NCBI GenBank assembly: GCA_026224875.1
Contig: JAMFRU010000008.1
Location: 1 to 64,000, forward strand
Source of the DNA: Acidocella sp.
GTDB lineage: Bacteria > Pseudomonadota > Alphaproteobacteria > Acetobacterales > Acetobacteraceae
Reading direction: 5' to 3'
DNA length: 64,000 nucleotides
Positions 1 to 7,461 of the stretch are shown here, piece by piece. Both the position numbers and the translations under genes were made by a program. Under the pieces are notes generated by a model. The model was not told where the DNA came from. It saw nothing but the letters and a program-made list of their open reading frames with translations, and searched no databases. Position 1 is the first letter of the stretch. Every line of letters begins with the position of its first letter.

Positions 1-572
1 CTCTGGCCCCAGAACAATGTCTGCTGACCGGCCTTGACGGTGAATTGCTGACCGCCGGCGAAATTCCAGCTGTCGTACACAAAGGCATCGAGCATGCGCC
101 CGTTCTGGCCGTTGGCCGTGCGGGTCTGCTGCGCGAAGCTGGTGTTCGAGCTGGTGATCGGGTTGACCGTGGCCGCCTGATTGTTCTGGTTGCCCTGCAG
201 ATACACGGTGTTGAGGAAGTACTCACCGGAGAAATGCATGCCGAAAGATTGGTCTTTGATGTCCAACACGGGCAGAACTTCAAACGTGTTGCCGACGATG
301 CCGTGGCGGAAGTTGGCGTCGCCATCGTTACCGTTCTCGTTGGTCGCGCCGGAAACCAGAACCGTGGAGGGCGACTGCACACGGTACAGCCCGGTGTACG
401 AGGCCGTGATGTTCAGGTTGATCTCAACGTTGTTGCCGTGCGTAGTGCCGTCGTACAGCTGCAACGCATGCGCCGCTGGTGCTACGGCGAGCACGGCAGG
501 CAGAGCGAACCCAAAACCACGCGCAATGTTACGGCCCTTGGTCCGGCTTACGGACCCGTTTTTCTTGGACAT
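1..572 (-). CDS. DUF1302-like outer-membrane protein, N-terminal part (truncated by window edge)
   Basis: Not in the ORF track. Reverse-strand reading from ATG at 572: MSKKNGSVSRTKGRNIARGFGFALPAVLAVAPAAHALQLYDGTTHGNNVEINLNITASYTGLYRVQSPS...QQFTVKAGQQTLFWGQ; signal-peptide-like N-terminus and a KAGxQTLFWG motif typical of DUF1302 proteins. Confidence 0.75.
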   Translation of the reverse strand, partial: MSKKNGSVSRTKGRNIARGFGFALPAVLAVAPAAHALQLYDGTTHGNNVEINLNITASYTGLYRVQSPSTVLVSGATNENGNDGDANFRHGIVGNTFEVLPVLDIKDQSFGMHFSGEYFLNTVYLQGNQNNQAATVNPITSSNTSFAQQTRTANGQNGRMLDAFVYDSWNFAGGQQFTVKAGQQTLFWGQ

Positions 573-1109
573 ATAGTAGCCCCCTTATATATTTTTGTTG
601 TCTTAGACGTCTTAGCGAAACCCAGATTAACGAAACCCAGAAAGTTCGGTTTTACTTCGAAATGAAGGCGGAAGTGCCCGCAATTCCAAACCAAACACCA
701 CGAAAATAGCTGACAGCGCCACGATTCTTGGAAATCAACGCTAACCAGCTAGTTAACCAAAGCAGATTGTCCGGCGGAGAACGTAATCTCCCAATTTTTA
801 TCTATTCTGTATTGAGATCGTCTATAGTGGACTTAAAAGGCCCGATCAAGGGTCCCGGTCCGGACAACCCCACAAATTCCGGCGAAATCACTATCATCCG
901 TACCCAAAACGACGGCGAGGCCGCGGCGCTATGACGCGACTGCGAGATGGCGGGGTCAAATGTTCCAATATTGGGCCGGCGGGCAAGGGTGTGAGGCTGG
1001 ATCAGGCGCTTTCCCACGCGGAATGCAATCGGCGGTTTATCCAGCAGGGGCCGCGACCCTTTGGCGTTGAAGTGAAGGGCGGGTTGCACGTCCGACTGTG
1101 GCTGCAAGG

Positions 1110-2024
1110 TCACAGTTCCAGGATAATCTTGCCGGCATTGCCGCCCGACTCGACGAGACGGTGTGCCGCCGCCGCTTCCGCCAATGGCAGGCGCAGCCCG
1201 ATGGGCACGGTGAGCGCCCCGGCGGCTACCGCACCCGCCAATGCGCGCAGCTTCACGGAATCGTTATGCACCACGACAAAGACAGGTTTGCTGACCAGAC
1301 CTTCACTGTTGATGGGTGTGGTGGCCGCCGTGAAGATCGCGCCATCCGCGCGCAGATGCCGGCACAGTACCGCCACCGCATCGCCGCCGACCGTATCGAT
1401 CACGTATTTGAAATCCGGTCCTTGCCATGCTGCACCGCCGAGCACGAGCGTCTCATCCGCGCCCAGCGCCCGGGCCGCTTCCCGCTGGTTCTCCCGCACC
1501 GCGGCAATAATGCGCGCGCCCCTGCCGCGGGCGGCAAACATCGCAAACCTGCCGGCGCTGCCTGTAGCGCCTGTAATCAGCACAACATCGCCAGCGCGCG
1601 GCTGGGCGTATTCCTCGATCATCTGCACGCCGGTTAACCCGCCAGTAGGAATCGCAACGGCGGTGGCAAAATCAAGTGCTGCGGGGATCAGCACGGCGTC
1701 GCCTGCGGGCACCAGCACGTATTCGGCATAGGCACCGCGCTGCAACATATCGAGCATCGCGAACACGCGCTCACCCATAAACAAACCGCTGACGTTATCG
1801 CCGATCCCATCGATAATACCGGCAACGTCATAGCCCAGAACTTGCGGAAATTTTAAGGGCGCCACCGAGTCGAACATGCCCTGGCGCAGCTTCACATCCG
1901 CCGGATTAACCGCGGCGGCATGCACACGGATGCGGATTTTGCCGGGCTCGATGTCCGGCACCGGCCGCTCGGCCACACGCAGCACGTCCGGCCCGCCATA
2001 TTCGCCGCATTCCACCACGCGCAT
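1110..2024 (-). CDS. Zinc-binding/MDR-family alcohol dehydrogenase (quinone oxidoreductase-like)
   Basis: 304 aa; GYDVAGIIDGIG, GDVVLITGATGSAGRFAMFAARGRGARIIA motifs. Confidence 0.85.
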   Translation of the reverse strand: MRVVECGEYGGPDVLRVAERPVPDIEPGKIRIRVHAAAVNPADVKLRQGMFDSVAPLKFPQVLGYDVAGIIDGIGDNVSGLFMGERVFAMLDMLQRGAYAEYVLVPAGDAVLIPAALDFATAVAIPTGGLTGVQMIEEYAQPRAGDVVLITGATGSAGRFAMFAARGRGARIIAAVRENQREAARALGADETLVLGGAAWQGPDFKYVIDTVGGDAVAVLCRHLRADGAIFTAATTPINSEGLVSKPVFVVVHNDSVKLRALAGAVAAGALTVPIGLRLPLAEAAAAHRLVESGGNAGKIILEL

Positions 2025-2096
2025 ATTGTTTCCTCGGCGTCAGCTTATTGTTTTCGGTGCAAAGCCTAGCCAGGGCCTGCCCGGCTGGCAAGCCGC

Positions 2097-2651
2097 CTAC
2101 TCCGAGAAAACCCTGCACAGACCTGCCTCTGTTACAATGGCATGCAGAGGCAAGTCTGTTGCCTCAACAGGCAAGGCCGCCACAGTTTGCGCCGCAAACG
2201 CGCAGCCGAGGCGAAAAGCATAGGGCAATTCAGCAAGAGTTCTGTCGTAATAACCGCCGCCATAGCCAAGCCTGTGTCCGAAAATATCAAACGCCAGCAG
2301 CGGCAGCAGGATGAAGTCCGGGTTTACGCTGGCCCCAAGCGGATGAAACGTATTATACCGCCCCCGCACCATTTTATCGCCCGGCGCCCATTCACGAAAA
2401 ATTAACGCCGAGCCGGGTTTCGTTGTCTCCGGTAAACAAAGCGCATGCCCGCGCGCATGCAGCCCGTGTAACAATGGCAGAATGTCGATCTCATGCGGCA
2501 TCGGCCAATAGCCGGCAACCACCGCACCCGGCGGCACGATATCGGACTCAAGCACGTATTCGGCCAGCGCCGTGCCGCGGGCCGGGTCCAGTCTTGCCCG
2601 CAGCCCCAGCATCTCTGCCCGCAACGCCGCTTTTTGCGCTGCCGGTTCCAA
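2097..2651 (-). CDS. fau: 5-formyltetrahydrofolate cyclo-ligase
   Basis: 184 aa; LLPLLAFDIFGHRLGYGGGYYDRTL motif. Confidence 0.88.
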   Translation of the reverse strand: MEPAAQKAALRAEMLGLRARLDPARGTALAEYVLESDIVPPGAVVAGYWPMPHEIDILPLLHGLHARGHALCLPETTKPGSALIFREWAPGDKMVRGRYNTFHPLGASVNPDFILLPLLAFDIFGHRLGYGGGYYDRTLAELPYAFRLGCAFAAQTVAALPVEATDLPLHAIVTEAGLCRVFSE

Positions 2652-2654
2652 GGC

Positions 2655-3794
2655 CTAAGGCGTGGTCAGCCGGAACTCGATCCGGCGGTTCTGTGCGTAA
2701 TCCGCCGGTGTCTCGCCGGCGGCAATCGGGTTGTTGGCACCCATGCCGGAGGTCACAAGCCGGTTCTCCGGCACACCATCGGCAATCAGCAGATCCAGCA
2801 CCGCCAGCGCGCGGGCCGAGGAGAGGTCGAAATTCGATTTATACGGCCCGCCTTTGATCGGCTGCGCATCGGCATAGCCATCCACCGAGAGCACCCAGTT
2901 CACATTCGGCGGGATTTTCGCCGTAAGCGCCTTCACCGCATCCGCCACATCGGCGATCTCGGCCTGGCCCTGCGGCGTTATCGTTGCGTCATCCACGGAA
3001 AACAGCACGTCGCTCTCAAACACAAAGCGGTCGCCGACGACCTTGATGTTCTTCTGCCCCTTCAGGCTTTCGGACAATGCGCGGAAGAACACACTTTGAT
3101 ATTGCTGCAATTCTTCCACTTTACGCGCCAGCGCTTCGTTCAGCTGCTTGCCGAGGTCAACAATCTGCACCTGGTCCTTAACATCGGCCGCCTGCGCCGC
3201 ATCCAGCGCCTGCTGCAACGCCGCGAGCTGCGCCCGCAGTGCCGCCATCTGCTGGTTCAGCAGCACAATCTGCGCCTCATCCTGGGCCGAGAGTTTTTGG
3301 CTGGCTTCGAGCTTGCTTTGCGTATCGGCAAGGGTATCCGGCGTGCCGGCCACCGCCACCATCTGCGCCTGCAGTGCCGAGATGCGCCCCGCCGCAGCTG
3401 CCGCCTGCGCCTGCGCATCGGATAATTGCGCCTGCATGCCCTTCTGGCTGTCCTGCAGCGTGGTAATGGTCTGGGTGTCGCCTGCGAGTTGCGAGGTCAG
3501 CGCCGTGTTGGCCGTCTGCGCCTGCGCCAATTGCGCGTTCAGCGAGGCCAGCTCCTGGGACAGTGTCGCGTCCTTGGAGGTCTCCATGGACAGGCTCTGC
3601 GTCAGTTGCGCGATCTGCTGCTTCAGTAGATCGATGGTATTATTCGAGCCGGTGAGGGCGGAGGATAAAAACGCCTCGGCCAGCACGAACACGAGCAGCA
3701 CGAAGATGGTAACCATGAGCAAAGTGGACAGCGCATCCACATAGCCCGGCCACGCCTCCAGCCCGTTATCCCCCCCGCGCCGCCGCCGGCTCAT
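2655..3794 (-). CDS. MotB/OmpA-like peptidoglycan-binding protein with one N-terminal TM and coiled coil
   Basis: 379 aa; N-terminal WPGYVDALSTLLMVTIFVLLVFVLAEAFL; C-terminal OmpA-like VDGYADAQP...SSARALAVLDLL...NRRIEFRL. Confidence 0.82.
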   Translation of the reverse strand: MSRRRRGGDNGLEAWPGYVDALSTLLMVTIFVLLVFVLAEAFLSSALTGSNNTIDLLKQQIAQLTQSLSMETSKDATLSQELASLNAQLAQAQTANTALTSQLAGDTQTITTLQDSQKGMQAQLSDAQAQAAAAAGRISALQAQMVAVAGTPDTLADTQSKLEASQKLSAQDEAQIVLLNQQMAALRAQLAALQQALDAAQAADVKDQVQIVDLGKQLNEALARKVEELQQYQSVFFRALSESLKGQKNIKVVGDRFVFESDVLFSVDDATITPQGQAEIADVADAVKALTAKIPPNVNWVLSVDGYADAQPIKGGPYKSNFDLSSARALAVLDLLIADGVPENRLVTSGMGANNPIAAGETPADYAQNRRIEFRLTTP

Positions 3795-3804
3795 TTAAGC
3801 GGGC

Positions 3805-4941
3805 TCATGAGCGCTGGTCATCCGCTATGGCGGCCACCGTGCGTGTCAGCATTTTCAAATCGCTGCGCAATTCGCTCAAACTTTGCGAACGGCCTTGCTC
3901 GTTTTCGGTAAGCAGGCGCGAGAGCAGCAACTCGATATTACGCAAATATGCGCGGGAAACTTCATCACCCGGCTTCTGTTCCGAGAGCCGCGCCAGCACC
4001 GGCCCAAGGGCGGCCTGGTTGGCGGCGAGCTTCTCCATCAGCTGCTGGTTGCCGTGCATCGTGTCGGCCAATTGCGCCAGCCGGTCACCCATCGCCAGCA
4101 GTGCGTTGTTGCCCTGGCCACGGCTTTCCTCGCCACGCACCAGCACACGCTGCAAGCCTTCCATATTCTCGGCCGTCTGCTCCAGCAGCGCCTGCACATA
4201 CACCGGTACGCTGGCCTCGCCATCGCCCGTAATGCCGCCGGTGGAAAGCCGCGTCAGTCCCGCCAGCCATTCTTCCAACTCGTTGAAAAACCGGTTCATC
4301 GCCTGCCCGGCGGTAAGGTCAAGAAAACCCAGAATCAGCGCGCCGGAAAGGCCGAACAGCGAGGAGGAGAATGCCGTGCCCATCCCCGCCAGCGGCCCGG
4401 CGAGGCCGGATTTCAGCTGCGCGAACATGGCGTTCACATCGCCGCCGGCAAGGGACATGCCGTTAATAACCTCGGCCACGGAATTGACCGTATGCAGCAG
4501 CCCCCAGAAGGTGCCGAGTAGGCCCAGGAAGATCATAACCCCGGTCACGTAGCGGGAAAGCTCGCGGCTCTCATCCAGCCGCGAGGAAATACCGTCGAGG
4601 ATCGTGTTCAGCGCCTGGCCCGAGAGGGTAATACGGCGCTCGCCATCGGCGCGGCCCTGCAGCATGCGCGCCATGGAGGCGAGCAGCACCGGCGGGCGGG
4701 ATTTTTCCAGCTTCTGGCGGTTGCGGCGGAACTCCTCCACCCAGGCAACCTCGGGGTACAGGCGCTGCACCTGCCTTATGTTCCAGAACACGCCGAAAAC
4801 CTCAACCGCGACGATCACCGAGTTGATCACCGGATTGGCCATGTAGAAGCGCACCAGCTGAGGCGATACCAGCACCGCCACGCCATAGACCGCCACACAG
4901 AAGACCACCATGCGGATGAGGAAACTGGTCGGCTTGGTCAT
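3805..4941 (-). CDS. MotA/TolQ/ExbB-like proton channel family protein
   Basis: 378 aa; TM segments, GVMIFLGLLGTFWGLLHTV and AGPLAGMGTAFSSSLFGLSGAL typical of the family; adjacent to MotB-like gene. Confidence 0.8.
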   Translation of the reverse strand: MTKPTSFLIRMVVFCVAVYGVAVLVSPQLVRFYMANPVINSVIVAVEVFGVFWNIRQVQRLYPEVAWVEEFRRNRQKLEKSRPPVLLASMARMLQGRADGERRITLSGQALNTILDGISSRLDESRELSRYVTGVMIFLGLLGTFWGLLHTVNSVAEVINGMSLAGGDVNAMFAQLKSGLAGPLAGMGTAFSSSLFGLSGALILGFLDLTAGQAMNRFFNELEEWLAGLTRLSTGGITGDGEASVPVYVQALLEQTAENMEGLQRVLVRGEESRGQGNNALLAMGDRLAQLADTMHGNQQLMEKLAANQAALGPVLARLSEQKPGDEVSRAYLRNIELLLSRLLTENEQGRSQSLSELRSDLKMLTRTVAAIADDQRS

Positions 4942-5534
4942 TATTGTACTCCGCTCCCGATCACGGCTTCATCCTCATTCTGCCCGGGCACGGCGCCCAA
5001 GGCGCGCGGCAGAATGTTTTGCGGCGGCACACCGCAGGCGGTGAGTGCGGCCTGCACCGCCAAAGCGCGGGAGAGAGAGAGCCGCATGGCCGCCGAAGGG
5101 TCGGCGGCAACAGCCGGGGCGCGGGCGGATACCGAGATATGGCCCGGCGTGGTGCAGAAAGGTTTTAGCGCCGCCGCCGCATTGGCCGGCAGCTCATCGC
5201 CGCCAGGGGCGAACTTAAGCGCTACGGGGCTGGCGGGAAGCACTGGTTTGGGCACTTGTTTGGCAGCGGTTGCCGCGGCCGGCGCCACCACACGGGCCGC
5301 AGCCTGCACCGGCTTAGGCAAAGCCCCGGCCGGCTTGAGTGTAGCCACCGCCGCATGCGCCGGATGTTTCCAATGATGCACAACAGGTGCCGCTACCGGC
5401 GCCTCCATAACCAGCGGGGGCGGCGGCTCAATACCCGCAAGCTGTTGCAGTGCGGCGGAATTAACCACCACCTGCGCCAAAGCAGGCAAAGGGGCCGCGA
5501 ACAAAAAACCGGTCAGTAGAAATAGCTGTTTCAC
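4941..5534 (-). CDS. Secreted protein with C-terminal OmpA-like segment
   Basis: 197 aa; signal peptide MKQLFLLTGFLFAAPLPALAQ; LSLSRALAVQAALTACGVPPQNILPRALG; stop overlaps the start of the ExbB-like gene. Confidence 0.6.
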   Translation of the reverse strand: MKQLFLLTGFLFAAPLPALAQVVVNSAALQQLAGIEPPPPLVMEAPVAAPVVHHWKHPAHAAVATLKPAGALPKPVQAAARVVAPAAATAAKQVPKPVLPASPVALKFAPGGDELPANAAAALKPFCTTPGHISVSARAPAVAADPSAAMRLSLSRALAVQAALTACGVPPQNILPRALGAVPGQNEDEAVIGSGVQ

Positions 5535-5549
5535 ATAGCGAGACTAGCG

Positions 5550-6383
5550 TTATCCCTTCGAGGCCGCCAGACCGTCCCGCACCACCTCAAGCAGTTTCGG
5601 GTGCATATGCGGATTTGCCGCCACAACCGTATTGGCAATCTCATCGCGGCCCTCGGCATCCGTGGCATAGCCACCCGCCTCACGCACAATCAGCATGCCC
5701 GCCGCAATGTCCCAGGGGTGAATGCCGGTCTCCCAGTACCCATCGTACCGCCCCGCCGCGACCCAGGCGAGATCCAGCGCCGCCGAACCAAACCGCCGTA
5801 TTCCCGCCACCTGCGGCATCAACGTGCCCAAGGTCCGCGCAAACTCCAGCCGCTGGCTGCCATTGCTGATCGCAAACGGAATCCCCGTCGCAAACAACGC
5901 ATCCTTCAGCTCCCGCCGCGCGCTCACACGCAGGCGCTTGTCGTTCACATACGCCCCAACGCCCTTCTCGGCCCAGAACATCTCGCCATTCACCGGGGAA
6001 TACACCACAGCCGCATGAATCTCAGTCCCGCCCTCCGGCAAACGCTTCTCCAACCCAATGGAAATCGCCCAATGCGGAATGCCATGCAAAAAATTCGTCG
6101 TCCCATCCAGCGGATCAACAATCCACCGCCAAGACCACTTATCAGACCCCGAAGCCCCGGACTCCTCCATCAGCATCGCATAACCAGGCCGCGCCTTCTC
6201 CAAATCCTCGCGCAGTGACTGCTCAGCCCGCAAATCAGCCTGGCTCACAAAATCCCCCGGCCCCTTCATGGAAACCTGAAGATTCTCCACCTCCATAAAA
6301 TCCCGCAACAACCTTTTAGCCGCCTTAATAGCCGCAGCCTGCATAACGCTCATATGCGGTGAAAGACGAGGCATCATGGGCAT
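5550..6383 (-). CDS. suhB: Inositol monophosphatase family protein
   Basis: 277 aa; WIVDPLDGTTNFLHGIPHWAISIGL and WDIAAGMLIVREAGG motifs. Confidence 0.9.
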   Translation of the reverse strand: MPMMPRLSPHMSVMQAAAIKAAKRLLRDFMEVENLQVSMKGPGDFVSQADLRAEQSLREDLEKARPGYAMLMEESGASGSDKWSWRWIVDPLDGTTNFLHGIPHWAISIGLEKRLPEGGTEIHAAVVYSPVNGEMFWAEKGVGAYVNDKRLRVSARRELKDALFATGIPFAISNGSQRLEFARTLGTLMPQVAGIRRFGSAALDLAWVAAGRYDGYWETGIHPWDIAAGMLIVREAGGYATDAEGRDEIANTVVAANPHMHPKLLEVVRDGLAASKG

Positions 6384-6390
6384 GGGCTCC

Positions 6391-6620
6391 TAAAAGGTAA
6401 AAAGGCCAGGGCTCTGCCCTGGACCCGCCGGGGCCTGAGGCCCCGGACCCCCATTAGTTTAGGGGATTTGAGAGATGGGGGTAACTCGCCCCCTAGCACC
6501 ACGTATTATGTCGAGAACCAAGGGGGCGAGTTACCCCCATCTCTCAAATCCCCAAGTTAAAGGGGTCTGGGGCCTGCGGCCCCAGCGGGGTCAGGGGCGG
6601 AGCCCCAGCCTTTTAACCTT
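6391..6620. repeat. Nested-palindrome intergenic element, copy 1
   Basis: Outer GC-rich hairpins (GGCCAGGGCTCTGCCCTGG, GGGGCCTGAGGCCCC, GGGGCCTGCGGCCCC) flank a perfect 33-bp inverted repeat, arms 6462-6494 and 6521-6553 with a 26-nt loop. Confidence 0.9.
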
Positions 6621-7179
6621 TAGCCCGTTCCACGTAGCTTCCGTCTTCCGTGCGCACTACGACGCGTTCGCCGGCTTCGATGAAGGGTGGGACGAGGGTT
6701 TTTACGCCGTTGGAGAGTTTGGCGGGTTTGTAGGATGAGGATGCGGTTTGGCCTTTGACGACGGGGTCTGCTTCCACGATTTCCAGGGTGACGTGTGGTG
6801 GCAGTGCGATGGAGACTGGGTCGCCTTCGACGAGGCCGACGGAGACGGCCATGTTGTCTTGCAGGAAGGGTGCGGAATCGCCGAGGATGGTTGCGGGGAC
6901 CATGAATTGTTCGAAGGTTTCGGGGTCCATGAGGACGAGGTTATCGCCGTCTGTATAGGAGTAGGTATAGTCCCGGTCTTCGGTTGTCAGGCGTTCCACG
7001 GTATCGGCGGTGCGCCAGCGTTCGTTGGTTTTATTGCCGGTTTTCAGGTTGCGCATTTCCACCTGGATAAAGGCGCCGCCTTTACCTGGGGTGATGATCT
7101 GCTGCTTCAGGATGGTCCAGCGATTGCCATCGTGTTCGATGACCTGTCCGGCGCGGATGAGGTTAGCCTGCTGCTTCAT
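6613..7179 (-). CDS. efp: Elongation factor P
   Basis: 188 aa; ITPGKGGAF modification loop (Lys33), EF-P C-terminal PPFIEAGERVVVRTEDGSYVERA. Confidence 0.95.
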   Translation of the reverse strand: MKQQANLIRAGQVIEHDGNRWTILKQQIITPGKGGAFIQVEMRNLKTGNKTNERWRTADTVERLTTEDRDYTYSYTDGDNLVLMDPETFEQFMVPATILGDSAPFLQDNMAVSVGLVEGDPVSIALPPHVTLEIVEADPVVKGQTASSSYKPAKLSNGVKTLVPPFIEAGERVVVRTEDGSYVERAKG

Positions 7180-7461
7180 GTGATCTGCCTGCCGATGAGA
7201 AACTTTGAATGAGCGTGATGGTGACGCGGGGGCTTACGCCGCCGGGGCACTTTCGGCAAGTCGCGCGCCGCGAGGCGCGGTATATCCTGGTATAAAAATG
7301 CCCGTATCCTAGTACCAAAGCGGCAATCGGCTCTTTGCCGGGGCAAAAGAGCGTTACTTTGCCAGAAACTTTTTTTGAAAATTTCCCCATGCGCTTAACG
7401 GCCGATTCACACCTGCAAGGCTAAATGGGCTCACCCCCCCGTTTGTACATGGCGCCAAAAA

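Noticed and set aside
802-1113. 103-aa minus-strand ORF as an IS or gene remnant
   Set aside because: No recognisable family, low-complexity composition and no ribosome-binding context.
2655-4941. MotA/MotB-like pair as a Zorya (ZorA/ZorB) anti-phage system
   Set aside because: No ZorC/ZorD/ZorE-like genes nearby; neighbours are housekeeping genes and the pair resembles envelope proteins common in alphaproteobacteria.
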